A stretch of DNA of 64,000 bases. Origin: Liolophura sinensis. Its lineage: Eukaryota; Mollusca; Polyplacophora; Chitonida; Chitonidae. Position numbers and translations under genes: made by a program. Within the stretch, counting starts at the first letter, position 1. Each line of letters starts with the position of its first letter. Shown piece by piece: positions 9,331-20,820 of the stretch. The notes beneath the pieces are model-generated. The model saw nothing but the letters and a program-made list of their open reading frames with translations. It had not been told where the DNA came from and searched no databases. The stretch spans positions 13,385,338 through 13,449,337 of the forward strand of contig NC_088302.1 of assembly GCF_032854445.1 (NCBI RefSeq), read 5' to 3'.

Positions 9331-12300
9331 CTACATTTTTTCATACGTCATTTTATGGCCACAAGTTTTGCACGTCTTAGAGTAGACATCTTCGTCTTTC
9401 TCAAATTCTTCCTCCCCAAACTCGTGCACGTGAGAATCTGATTCCTTTCTCCATAGACTACTCCTCACAGACATCCGTAATGCTGCAAGTGAAAACAGAG
9501 TCAGTTTAAAGACAAAGAATATGTTTCTCACATAAATATGTTATCCTCAGGCTAACAAGTAATCTGACAAGACTGCATCGTCCCAAACAAAACTGACAGT
9601 ATTCACAAGAATTGTCAGAAGTTATGAAGTATGATCTCAGCACAATCTCCACAAGCGTGGAGTTATAAATGACAGTTATGGTACAATGTACAGATTACAT
9701 CAAAGACCACAACCCTAATACCCATACTCAGGAAAAAAAGGTGCAGGAATATGAGTTTGCTTTGCTTGGGATTCAGGATCTGTCTCTCTACCTCAGTCAA
9801 CATTATGCAGACACTATGATGACCAGGGCTTTGCAAATACCCAGTTAAAAGTCTAGTATATGACCGGACTAGGGGTTGAACTCATGTTTCATTCTTATGA
9901 AGAAAAAAAAAAGTAGATTGCAAGACGAAAGTTTCTGTAGGAAGTCAGCAGTATACAGAGTAGAATAGTTAGGGCAAGTTCAGGACATTGATTTATTTTA
10001 TATATAAGGCCACATCAATTAAAACTTTTGTATTTTATGCGTAGAATGAATCTTTCCTCAATGTTGTAGGTGGGAATAAAAATGAAAAATCCCCTAAGGA
10101 AAACGTGGACTGTCCACGAATATTAATCTATTCACAGGATGGGAAAGCCTTGAAAAACCACAAAATCACAAAAGCATTAAAACTGAACAAAACAAAACGG
10201 TGGATTTTCAATTTTATTCCTATTCCATTGTTCGTTGTTTAAGCACTGGCTTGGTTGTAAAACACAATAAAACTGGTGTTGACTTATAAATGTTACTCTG
10301 AGGCTTCTGAAATCTTCCTGTTTATAGGATTTCTTCATCAATGCACTTCTAACATCTATATGATCTTGATGAAACATATCATAAAATGATAGGTGTCAAA
10401 ACTGAAATTACATGTACATGTTAATTACCTTTCATTTTCTTGTCATATTTCTTCTGTTTTGCTTTTTCTTTATTTTCATTTCGTTTTTCTAACTCTTCTT
10501 CTATTTTTTCTTCGCTTTCCCATACTTCTAAAGCACGAGCATGAACCTGGAAAAAAAAATCCCAGTACTTGTTTCATTAAAATATGTTACAGCTGGTATA
10601 AACCATTGTTGTTCACATCAATTTAACAAATCCTGATGGCTATTTTGAACTTTCATTATCAATTTACTTGAATAACTGGTTATAACTTGTTTCAGCAATT
10701 AATTTTTCCAAAACACTTAATTGATAACAAACTTATCAGTTGGTCATTTTTTTTCCCAACATTTTTAAATGTCATAAAATAGCTGAAATCTCACCTGACT
10801 TTCCAGATATAATTTCATTTCTCCCCATCGAGGATTATGTGGGTTTTTACGCAGAATGAATCGCAAGGCTGGCTCTCTTCTGTCAAAATCAGCATCTTTC
10901 AGCAAATACTTGTTTTTAGCATCTGTTCTTGTTATGAGTGGGTGTCTGTCTTCATTTTGTCTTCAGGAATACAAAATAATAAAACAAACATTATTCTGGT
11001 GAAAACACAACAGAATCAAGGTAAGGGACGTAACGTTTTGCCCCATGTCTAAGTCACACATTTTTACTTATTCTGAGAGTCCTGTTGATTTTATGATGAT
11101 GTTATAAGGTTTGTTTGGGCCAGTACAATGATATTCTATTAGAGAAATGTAACTTTCAACACAACCAGCAATATTTTACGACATTTACTTTTTTATTTTG
11201 CTGAGGCAAATTATTTATAGGTGATCTACCTTGCATAACCCTACAAGTACCAAGAGCATCAGGTGGGTCAGGTGGGTGTGCCTATCTAACACAAAGATAC
11301 TCGGCACAGGCACAGAATAGGGTATCTCACATAAAACATCCTGAAGAAAACACAGCAAATGTAGATTCCGACCCTAAATTGATTATAAATTTAGCCGGAA
11401 TTTGAAATTAGGCCATTTCCTCCAATTTTCCCCATCTCTCCCATGTTAATTTTGTCAGAATAGGCCGTCTCAAAGTCACTGAGACCCCCCCCTCCCCCCC
11501 ACCCTTTCCAAGCTAAACCTACACCAACCTTAAAACCTGAATTTAAACCCTAATTACAGAAATGCTGAAGCAGTAATGTGCATACCTGCAGTTGTCACAG
11601 ACAAGCTTGTCAAAGCTGTTGTACAGATAAGACTCCACAAATTCTTTATCACAATCCTCACACAGCAAGTTGTCCACTTCCACAATAGGACCTGGTCAAC
11701 GAATTTGAAATGAAAAAAAATCCTTCATGTTTAAAACAAAATTCAATAGATTGACAGCCATTAACAGCAACTCAATGTTAATAATACACCTGGTGAACAG
11801 CAGTGGTTTAATCTGAGCGCATCATTTCCTTCCACCCATAAACCTGACACCAGTTGAACCCGTTCATTTAGAACCTGTTTATTTACTTGATTGGTGTTCA
11901 AGAATTTTTCACTTATACGACAACCATCATTACGGTGGGAGGAAACGGAGCAGAACCCAGGGAAAAGCTACAACTAAGGTGTTTACATATATATAAGCGT
12001 CAAGTCCGACATTCCTATACAATTCGTAGTCCGTAAAGGGCGTTCCAAGTCGATAATCGCAAGATCCATTTCCACAACAACATTTAACACTAACTCCCGA
12101 AGACAAAGGTATATAAGAAATTATACAAATAAGAAATAAAGCCGGTAACACACAAGAGAGAAGCGGTCATCAGTTTTCAATGATGCCAAACAGACAATGA
12201 ATATTCCAGGCATGAATGCCATATCAAAGTTCAAATTCATAGTAATAACATGATGTATAAACAAATAAATCAATAGGAAGGCTATTATTTTATGACCACT

Positions 12301-14056
12301 TATGAACCATGTTGTTTTGTGTTGTCTTTTTGTTGAAGTTCATGGGGCACCATTATATACGTAAAGAAATTTCTTGAGCATAACATTAAATACCACATAA
12401 ACAAGTGAATAAATAATTTAAGGTAATATTCCTTTTAAAGGCAAATGGAAAAGTCTATATCACCTGGAAGACCATTAAACACCGTCCAGGAAAATACACG
12501 TAGTATCATTTATTTTTTAAAAATTTGTCTAACTATGTGAAATGGCTTTAAAACAACAGATTCTATGTGGGTGTGTAGTGACCCACAGAGTATCACTAAC
12601 CTCACATCCATACTTTTTCCTCAACATAGTTCATTTCAAGGTTCTTTTTATGAATACATTCATAGATCTACATGTATATGCACAGAACGATGAAATCAAG
12701 CGATCTGTGTGTTAAGTGGCAAAAACCTGATGTGTCGTCACCGGGCCCAATATGGTCACCTTAGAATTCAAATGGTTTTCATAGAGTTGAAAAAATTCAA
12801 CTATTTTTATGGAAAGTTTTTAATGTGTTTTTATCTGACATATATATATATAAGGGTTTTCTTTGCCTCTAATACTGACTACAGATTTACACTCAGAAAC
12901 AAAGTATAAAACTGACTCACCTGGCTCATGCTTCACCTGAAGTTCTGTGGTCATCTCCTCTTCTTCATCTTCCTCTATAAAAAACCCTGCCCCACTGTCA
13001 ATCACCTTAGACTGACCTTTGAGTTTTTGGGGTGATCTGCAAATAAACAAAATAACGTACACTTATTTTTTTTCTCATTTTTTCAGGCAAGTTGGAGGGG
13101 GACGTTGGTTTGACAATGCCTTCCACCTAATTTTGTTCATAAGCTGTTGAGTTGATACTGGGCGATCACAATACTCATTTACTGTGCTGACTCACTGGGA
13201 AATTTCTCTCACACACAAAGTATGATACTTCAACCATTCACAGTGAACTGTTTACTTATCTGATTGCTGTGTTATGCCATGCTCAAGACTTTTTCACTTA
13301 TACAATGGCGGTCAGCTTTATAGGTGCAGGAAACCAGTGTGCCCAGGTCAAACCACCGACAGTTTTGGCAAGTTACTTTCCCACATGTCACGTACAGATA
13401 CTCACACCATACTGGTGACAGGCTGCTCAGACAAATGGTGTTCAATGAAGGTTAGACTGTGCAGACTGCCACACAAGGCTTTACTACTGAACACTTTAGG
13501 TCACGAAGACCCCAGATGCAGTGAGAGCGAGGAAGTCAACATATTCTTATTATAATGTTGTGTTTGAATACACACTTTCCTCTGTAAAAAGGTATTAGGC
13601 TTACCAGTACCTGGCTTATCACCTTGTGATAAATGGGAAGAGAGGAAATGACAAAAACAAAACTCATTCTTCTTGTATATTCCTAAGTAAACCATGATCC
13701 CCCTTTTTTTTTCTTCCATGAAGGCCTACATGTGTGTATTGTTTACTTTTATGCTGAGATGTAATGCATGTAAAGCAGTTCCAATTTGTAAATATATGTG
13801 AAATTTGTAAAACAACATGTAGTCAGAAAGCTATTCCCTCATTTATCTGTCTAAAATTAGAACAGGATGTACATGCACTTTCAAACAATCGTTCAAGAAA
13901 TGCTTACACTTTAGAGTATGGCCTGTTTGCCACACGAGCCTGTTTTAGCAGAAGGGCCTTCTGTCGGTTTCGTTCTATGCGGGCTTTCTGGCGGTCCGTC
14001 AGCTTGATTGATTTTTTGGGCTGATCACGACCTTCTGCATCATTTGTACTTGACAT
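9331..14056 (-). CDS. XPA: XPA, DNA damage-verification protein of excision repair
   Basis: Six exons join in frame (807 nt, 268 residues): 14056-13908, 13036-12921, 11691-11586, 10960-10795, 10546-10429 and 9482-9331. All donors are GT and acceptors AG, with phases 2, 1, 2, 0, 1. XPA binds damaged DNA and RPA and positions the repair complex in the nucleus. Exon 1 has the N-terminal basic RPA-binding helix (ARIERNRQKALLLKQAR). Exon 2 has an acidic run (EEDEEEE). Exon 3 has the C4 zinc finger (CEDC near residue 99, CDNC near 120). Exons 4 and 5 form the DNA-binding region (RKNPHNPRWGEMKLYL) and a charged helix. Exon 6 has the Cys-rich end (CKTCGHKMTYEKM). Human XPA is 273 residues. An in-frame Met 28 codons upstream (14140) is an alternative start; 14056 fits the family better. 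Confidence 0.95.
11586..11691 (-). CDS. XPA: XPA exon 3, zinc-finger exon
   Basis: The exon encodes VEVDNLLCEDCDKEFVESYL, then the second CDNC pair, so all four zinc ligands of the XPA C4 finger lie in 106 bp. It starts after an ACCAG acceptor and ends at CAG/GTATG. No ligand is lost and no stop is present, which supports a functional gene. Confidence 0.9.
11882..11965 (-). mobile_element. SINE tail/body fragment in XPA intron 2
   Basis: The plus strand reads ttgattggtgttcaagaat, then cacttatacgac, then acggtgggaggaaac, matching the tail and start of the body of the minus-strand SINEs. The tRNA-like head is missing. Confidence 0.6.
12645..12840. repeat. Old dispersed repeat, also at 2815-2995
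   Basis: This part of XPA intron 2 shares scattered blocks in the same order with 2815-2995 (tagatct followed by tgtatatgca, aatggtcacctta-like, gttgaaaaaattc, ctatttt, gga-agt-ttt). The match is diverged and was judged by eye only. Its class is unknown. Confidence 0.4.
13253..13400 (-). mobile_element. Diverged SINE fragment in XPA intron 1
   Basis: The plus strand reads tgattgctgtgttatgccat, then ctcaagac, then cacttatacaatggcggtcag, then gcaggaaaccag, then cccacatgtcacgtacag. The order is that of the minus-strand SINEs at 7573, with many substitutions. Confidence 0.55.
13553..13650. repeat. Repeat copy 1 near XPA exon 1
   Basis: This stretch (gtgtttgaatacacactttcc through cttatcac to gggaagagaggaa) resembles 14160-14255 in the same order. 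The two copies flank XPA exon 1. The gttTGAA-type block could be a decayed tRNA box B, so a tRNA-SINE relic is possible. Confidence 0.35.
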
Positions 14057-15073
14057 ACTGCTTCCCGGTCTATTCTGCCACAACACTTCACCTAAATAAC
14101 AGCCTTCATCCAACTCTCCAACTATGTAGTAGTTGTCCACAAAAGCTTAAAAGCTGTGTCCAATGTGGTGTTTGAACCCACGCTCTCCTCTTACTGACCA
14201 GAAACCTAGCCTATCCCCTTAAGCTGAATGAGAAGCGAGGAAGTAACAACTGTGTGGCCCACAGAAGTGCAGATAGGTTAAATGGCTGTTGTTGTTGTTG
14301 TTTCGATGTCACATTAAACGGGTACAAATACAGTTTGCGCTGTAATGCGGTAAGTTGTAGAACGTCGTGACATGAATAAGCTCAGAAATAATCAGGAAAT
14401 CATCGCAGTGTTGTTCTCAGCCATGCAAAGTTTAGCTAATTTAAAATAAAGCCCAAAATAAACGCTGAAGATGGGAGTGCTATTTCCTAATACTCGCGTC
14501 AACTGCGCGACACAACAAGTGAAGATCCGAAAACAGACTTTCACAATGTGATATGTAACAGAACGATCCGTATCCAAGTATCTTTCTCCACTGGTACCAG
14601 TAATGTGATCAAGAGTAAACGCCAAGCTTAGACCCAAGCCATTTACAATTACATTTTCATACAGCTACTATTCTTCTTATTATAAGCTAAGCTGGACGTT
14701 CCTTCCGTAACGACTGACATTCTGCTTACAGGGCATGCAGCTCTTAAAAAGAGAATGTTAGATAGTATAAAATTTTCGCGGCCCATCACCTTGCCCGAAG
14801 TTGAAAAAAAAAAAGATTCCAAACATGGCAGGCTTTTATCTGAGTTGTCCAATTCGAAAATTTAAACGGTTGGGTTACTGTTGAAAGATGGTTTACCAAT
14901 GATGGCCTTTGGCATATTACATTTTGGGCGTTTTAGGGAATCGGTGGATAGTAAAAAATAAGGCAGGGTTCGAGCGGTTTTATTTTTTAGTGAAATTTTC
15001 CGCGTGGAAGTCCATAAGACCGAAGCTGGGCGTGGCGGTAGGAAGGTCTAACTTAACTTTGTGCTGCTCCAAC
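14057..15073. other. XPA upstream region
   Basis: This 1-kb stretch holds the second copy of a decayed repeat (about 14160-14255) and otherwise no recognised exon. It should contain the XPA promoter and 5' UTR, but no TATA element or clear initiator is placed. Open frames here lack domains. Confidence 0.45.
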
Positions 15074-15126
15074 ATGGCGTCACGTCGCATGGCATTTTTA
15101 TCAGTAACTTCAGTTATAGTTTCAAG
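15074..15126 (+). CDS. Possible short first exon, divergent from XPA (weak)
   Basis: An ATG in good context (aacATGG) opens 17 codons (MASRRMAFLSVTSVIVSR-like, basic then hydrophobic, like the start of a mitochondrial presequence or signal peptide) and ends at AAG/GTAAAAG, a good donor. The only downstream sequence before 18.3 kb is transposon, so no second exon is found. This is a guess from start context and donor alone; it may also be chance. Confidence 0.15.
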
Positions 15127-15249
15127 GTAAAAGTCTTACCTCAGTATTTGGTGAGGCTGCATTTCGCGCGTTTCAGTTCCTGAATTCGACCCGTGATAGC
15201 CTACTTGCAAAAAAATTTCCGGCGTAGTCAACACGTATGTTTTGCCACA

Positions 15250-16330
15250 GGCGGTGGATTCATCGAACAGCTGATCTCGATTGACGGAGGTCTGTAACCA
15301 CTGCTTGAAGGTATTGCTTCAGTCTAAGCCAGATAATTTCGATGATATTTAGATCGGGGGGACATGCTGGCTGAAAACGTAGGCATAATCACGATTAGGG
15401 ACATGGTGGGCTATAACAGGATATAAATTATTATCAATTCTCCCAATATATTTCTGAACATTTATGTTGCTATCTACCGTCACTATCTACCGTCAACACC
15501 ATTATAGCAGACACAACCGCAGGCCATCAAAGTTATTTTCCTCCGAGATGGCGGGCAGACATGATGCATGGGGACTGTTTTCTGAATCATGTTTTTTCTC
15601 CATACATAAACGGGATTGTCCATCAATATCACAACTTGACTTTCATCAGAAAATATCAAATTTTTTCACTCTCGATCATTCGTCCAGTTCCTCATTTCCT
15701 TACAACATCTTACACGCTTTTCCTTGTTCACATCACGAACCGCCATTTTTTTTTTTTTTTTGCAACTCGTCTTTTGTACCCCGCTTGCTGTAATTTTCTT
15801 GACACAGTTTTTGTGACAAAATTGACGACCCTTCCCCTCATTTAGCTTGTTGGTCACATCTGTCAAACTTAATCGTCTGGAAACAATTTCACAACGATGT
15901 CGTACTTGTACGATATCGCACATATATATAGGACAATGAAGTTAGTGACGTACAAAATATCGTACGACAAATTTACAATAAAATACTGTCGTAAGCCGCA
16001 TTGTGAAACTGGGCCTTGGTACACTTCACAAGCTGAATAGGAGATGTGTAATCTCTTACTGTGAACACGTTTTTCCTGCCGCTCGAAATTTACTAAAAAT
16101 GCTGGAAATTGTCCACATATGTCCACACTCTGATTTACATGGGGTATGAAATGGTGCTTTCATTTGTTTCTCCCCCATACTCAGCTGTTTGCCTTTCAAA
16201 CAGCTGTTTACAAACAAACCGTAAGAGTGAGTGAGTGAGTGCTTGGGGTTTAACGTCGTACTCAACAATTTTTCAGTCATATGACGACGAACAAACCGTA
16301 AGAGCAGACGACGATATAACGTCATGAATA
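15250..16330 (-). pseudogene. Tc1/mariner-like transposase, broken
   Basis: Reading the minus strand, the region has the parts of a Tc1-family transposase in order. About 15920-15690 is a helix-turn-helix segment (SRRLSLTDVTNKLNEGK). About 15660-15580 is the FSDESQVVI block around the first catalytic Asp, then YVWRK. About 15395-15320 is the final block PPDLNIIEIIW, with the usual catalytic acid of the DD(E/D) triad. Frames change between blocks, so the gene is dead. Copies at 39090-40300 and 58750-59956 share the same blocks and the same end (ccgtaagag, then gacgacgatat). The transposon termini were not resolved. Confidence 0.75.
16228..16289 (-). mobile_element. Tiny retroposed SINE/LINE tail inside Tc1
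   Basis: The 62-bp insert starts with tgagtgagtgagtg and continues with tttaacgtcgtactcaac, the reverse complement of the 3' tail shared by the SINE at 29093 and the LINE at 46545. It is bracketed by a perfect 15-bp target-site duplication, aacaaaccgtaagag (16213-16227 and 16290-16304). The other Tc1 copies have the uninterrupted site, so the Tc1 relic is older than the insertion. Confidence 0.85.
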
Positions 16331-16344
16331 ACGTCCCCCCAGCT

Positions 16345-18316
16345 CATGTTCAGTCTTCACGGCAAGCACGTACATAAACTTGAGCAATGTACGCCGGGGC
16401 GGGTCTGCCTACAGCAGAAAGCAAGCAGAAAACGCCCCGGACGGGCAGTACGCGGCGGGAACGGAGCTGCGGCCGGTCCCGGGGCGCGCGCGCGGGCGTA
16501 GACTCGGAGTGCAGCGGGTAGTGAGTCGGGCAGCCCACGACCCGCGCGTCCCGCCCGCCTTTGCCTGTCCCTCCTTGCCGCCTTCTGCGAAAGAGGGGCC
16601 GCCCCCCCCCCCTCGCCTTTTTTCTGCACAAGAAAGGGCCGCTCTTCTTCGCCCTCTTCTCGCCTTGTCCTCGCCTCGCTCCCTTTCCTTCCCTTCTTCT
16701 GCGCAAGAAAAGATCACTCTTCTTCGCCCTCGCCCCGTTCCCAGCAGGCCTTCCATAGACTGGGGCAGCAGGGGCGGGAGAGAGGGGTGATTGGACCAGC
16801 TATATCGACCCTGTCCCATGGGAAGAAGCTAGAACGGCTCCCACCGACAGGGGTAGATGTAAAAGCGGCAGCGAACAGGTCCCTTCCCCACCCTACGCTG
16901 AAGGCAGCTCATCTTCGCCCTCACATCACCCTTCTTCGCCCGCCCCGCGCAAGAAAGGCTCGCTCATCTTCGCCCTTGCCCCGCCCCCTTCCCCTCCCTG
17001 CGCAAGAGAGGACCGCTTATCTTCGCCTTAGCCCCGCCAGGAAAAGGAGCGAGGCGAGGGTGAGGCGACGTGAGGGCGTAGAAGAGCAGCCCTTTCTTGT
17101 GCAGAAAGGGGATGGGACGCGGCTCTTCTTTTGAAAAAGGAGGCAGGCAAAGGTGGACCTAACGCGCGGTTCGAGGGCCGCCTGCATTACTGCCTGCCGA
17201 ACTCAGAGGCTGCGCCCACGCGCCACCAGCCTCCGACCGCCTCCCCCATCGCACTTATGACCAGGTCCAGCAGCTTCCGCACCAGCCCCAGCATTTTTGC
17301 GTTCTGTCGTACGAGGGTCGCGATGCGGGCCTCCTGGCGTCGTACCGTGTGGTCGTAGAGGACTTCCATTCACGCGTCCCCGTTTTTCGTGTTTGGAGCA
17401 TCGCCGCCATTGAGTGGGCCTGCGTGTCTTGCCGGCCGTCGTCAAGCAAGACTCTAGCGCCGCTGACTGCCGTGTCTGCGCACTCCTTTGTGGCCGCGTT
17501 TTTAGGCCCGGTGGAGGCGGGCAATTCAAGATCCTGTTGTCATTAGGGTTTATCGGCCCAAAGATCGTCAGGCCCCCGTCCTCATCGATGCAGAGGGCCG
17601 TGCCCAGGGTAATCTTTTTCCAGCCCACCGGCCGTGCCTAGGCTCATCTGAGGGCGACCCTGTCCGTCTTTTCCCAGTCCTCTGGACATTGCTGCTTGTG
17701 CTCCCTGTTGGGCGACTGACTGAGAATATCACTTCGATCCGGGACGTTGGGGGCTCGGACTGGATAACACCCCTGCAGAATACGAGACTTCAGTTAACGC
17801 TATGTGCGGGCCGATGCCGCTCGGCACACCCCTTACCGTACTGTTCCGTTCACGGCCACTCGAGCCAGTTGTGGCGCCAGTGGGTGACCTGGAAAAGATG
17901 GGCATGGCCACCTTCGGGTGAAGCGCGACACCACCGTCGGTGGCTCTGGCCTTGAGCTCTCCAACGACGGCGCGCGGGTGGTGGGTCATCTCAGGACCTC
18001 GGGTGGTGCCGTCAAGGGGCCGCTTGGAGTCATCCAGCTCGTTGCGTCGCTCCCACCGTCTCGCTCCAGATGGGTGGCCTCAGCGGCCACGGCCAGGACA
18101 TCCCCGATTTCCTTCTGGGCCACCCCAGAGCCGGAGAGGCCCTGTAGTTCTCCTTGAACCCGTCATCCACCTCATCGGCGAGCTGGGCCTTATATAGGGG
18201 CGGATATATCAAGAGAAGGACTAGCCTATGGGAGGCCTGCTTTCTGCTGTAGGCAGATACGCCCTGGCGTACATTGCCCAAGTTTATGTACGTGCTTGCC
18301 GTGAAGACTGAACATG
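16345..18316. mobile_element. GC-rich element with ~80-bp terminal inverted repeats
   Basis: Left end 16345-16428 and right end 18238-18316 are nearly perfect inverted repeats (catgttcagtcttcacggc at the left outer end, gccgtgaagactgaacatg at the right, matching inward through the cagcagaaagca block). The enclosed 1.9 kb is far more GC-rich than its surroundings. It holds imperfect tandem units (ttctgcgcaagaaa then ctcttcttcgccct) at about 16570-17030. Open frames occur on both strands, including a basic/acidic helix-like one at 17369-17187 (minus), but no transposase motif is recognised. It is best read as a non-autonomous or unknown DNA transposon. A clear target-site duplication was not found. 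Confidence 0.7.
16570..17030. repeat. GC-rich internal tandem repeats
   Basis: Irregular units of roughly 35-70 bp combine a ctgcgcaagaaag-type block with ctcttcttcgccctcgcc. They repeat at least five times with C-run interruptions. They cause overlapping open frames on both strands that should not be read as genes. Confidence 0.65.
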
Positions 18317-18624
18317 GCCTGGGCAGAGAGATCTGCCAGGGGGCGGAGAGGGCGGAAGGGGCCCACCTTTTGGGTGCCGCTTCTACATTTGCCCTGGCGC
18401 TAGGAGCCATTGTAGCTGCAGCTAGAACGTAAACCGGTAAGTCTACCCACATAAGTTTTTTGTACGTACGTCGGAGTCCGTTTGTCTACGTGTGGTCCAG
18501 AACCGCCAGAACATCTATAATCCGTGGCATTTTTACATTATAGTTAGAGCGTCCGCCCCCATTACAGTGACCCAGCTGATGTCTGACCGATTTTTGTTGT
18601 GTTCCGCAGTTAATACATAGTTGT
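18317..18624. other. Flank of TIR element, with SINE-head-like scrap
   Basis: No exon is supported. About 18540-18570 (ttatagttagagcgtccgcc) matches the tRNA-like head seen at 45790 and 29100. About 18575-18607 (tgaccgatttttgttgtgtt) recurs at 47752-47783, where copy C resumes after a 1.8-kb gap. Confidence 0.45.
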
Positions 18625-18998
18625 CCTCTTACAGAACTTCCCGTTGTCGTAATTTTCCCAACACAACGGCGTTTGCGCCACATTTTTCCACCATGCATCA
18701 GCCGTTTCTCAAACGTTTGTAGCGCAATAAAGGGAAAAAATACATGGGTGCGCAGATACCTCACACAATGTATTAGAGACCGAAGAAAAGCGTAAGTGAC
18801 CAGCTATAGGGAAGTCGCATACTTCTTTGTAATGGACTTTCCACCTAATCTAGAACAAGTTAACTTGATGCCTGGCACAGACGATCCAACTTTACATAGC
18901 TGGACGTAAAACACGGAAAATCTCAACCAAACAACGTTCCTTCGAAAGTTGACACATTAACATTTACATTGATGTATAAATCGACAAACAAATTAACA

Positions 18999-19568
18999 TG
19001 CTTTCACGTGGTTACACGAAGGCTGAAACCCGTAAGTTTGTATGTTTTTTGTTCAGTCGGACATTTTTTGTTCAGTCGGCCAAATCCGGTTACTGGAAAA
19101 AGACCGTCAAGCGACAGTTCTGGCTTCATTTCTCAGCAATGGAAGCCGCTGCGTGGAGCCATCGTATTTCTACCACCGAGCAAGTAAAATGTTCTTTTAA
19201 TAAAACACTTTGAATTACCTTTATTGGCCATGGTCTACGGAAGTAATGCAGCTTCTTTTGTTTCCACTCCATACATGTACAGCTGTCACTTCTACTTGCC
19301 CCTATCACTGTAATCCGTGAGGGCGATTAAAGTTCATTCGCTCTGATTGTTTCCTGATTTAGAATACAGTGTGTACGTAGATAAGTACGTTTGTGAAACG
19401 GTCCCCGGACACCTGCATGACCTCACTAAGCAGATAAATCTATGGGTCGAAACAGACATTCGTATACCAGTCATCAAGCAAATAAGGTCAATTCACAAAA
19501 CGATGTGTCACACAAACCATCAGAAAAAGTATATGAAGAACAAAATAGGACGGATTGATGCAAAGTGA
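18999..19568 (+). other. Conserved non-annotated ORF region (copies A and C)
   Basis: Two short open frames are kept in both copy A and copy C (50012-50577). The second (VDKYVCETVPGHLHDLTKQ at its start, about 65 codons, Lys-rich end) follows a plausible acceptor (ttcctgatttag). Few substitutions separate the copies, but that can reflect recent duplication. No family is recognised. It could be an exon of an unknown gene or part of an old mobile element. Confidence 0.25.
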
Positions 19569-20820
19569 AGCAGTGAACAGCTTTCAGTAATGTGGGAAAG
19601 ACGCAAGGTTTGTTTTAGGCGAATGAGTGGAATCGGTATTCAAATCGTGTACCATGCTAGAATATAAGTTGTCGATAAAATGTCTATTTCGGTTGCGCTT
19701 TGACTGGACATGTTCATATATCCAACATGGTGATCTAATTCACCACGCTGAATATACGGCTCCTAGCCCCGGGTAAAGGGGAATTAGACAATCATGTTAA
19801 ACTTGGAGTCCAAGCGTTCGATGAAATAACCTTGACACACTAGTTTTTACAATGATAACTTATGACGTTTATTGAAATCGCCTCACAACACACTGGAGCT
19901 AACAAATACTACAAGACGAGATATGTACACGCGATATGCAGGGCTCCCCCGGTGTGTTACTGTCCCAGTAAGGATGTCATAGTGTCAAAATTGTCACCTC
20001 TGTGACGTCACTAACCGGACAAAGCCGGCAGACACCATACTGGGCAAACTGTTTGCCGTGAAATCAAAACAAAGCTGATAACAGAACAAACCTATTCTTT
20101 GACAATGGCTTGTGGTTCCCTACTGACACCTCTATCATTCAATTCATTAAGTCCTTGCCGAAACTACAAATCTGAAATTCGAAACCCAGGAGACAAAGAA
20201 TATGGAGTCCGACACTTTGGGATAACTGTGTAATTGCGAGGTTTTATTGGAATTAACTCATGACTAAATATGTATTCACAATACAAATTTTACACAATGC
20301 ACTATACATTTTAGAAAGTAATAAGTTTAAATGTATCTCAATGACTTGCTTAGCAAAATTCGTATCTACATTACATAAATCCACAACATCATTTTCAGGG
20401 AATCAGATAATTTAACCTCTTCGAGAACAGTAATATTACAACATTAAAATAGAAGTTACGTACATTGTGAGAGATTGGCTATACGACACTGATGGTGTGT
20501 TCTGTATATTATACAATGGAGATATAAATTTCAGAATTAGCATAGAGTATTACTGCTCAGGATGTGACCGTGGCATAACAAATATTTACAAACGGCCTAA
20601 CTTTGAACTCGATACTTCTCGTGATATAACAAATATTTACAAATGGCTCAGATAGTTTCAGACGTGATATTCATAGCAAATGATGAGAACATCACAAGTA
20701 CATTTTATCAGGGAATTTTTGTCAAGCAATAGGGTACTGTATTAAACATACATAAATTCAGCATTCACAAATATATTTTTTCCACGTTTTGGGCGATTGA
20801 CTTTTTATGAATATCAAGTC

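Noticed and set aside
16350-16820. Overlapping Arg/Pro-rich open frames on both strands
   Set aside because: GC-rich sequence lacks stops by composition; the frames overlap the inverted end and the tandem units and show no known domain.
17187-17628. Captured gene in the GC-rich element
   Set aside because: The helix-like frame at 17369-17187 is preceded by a stop in its own frame and matches nothing I recognise, so it is kept only as an observation.
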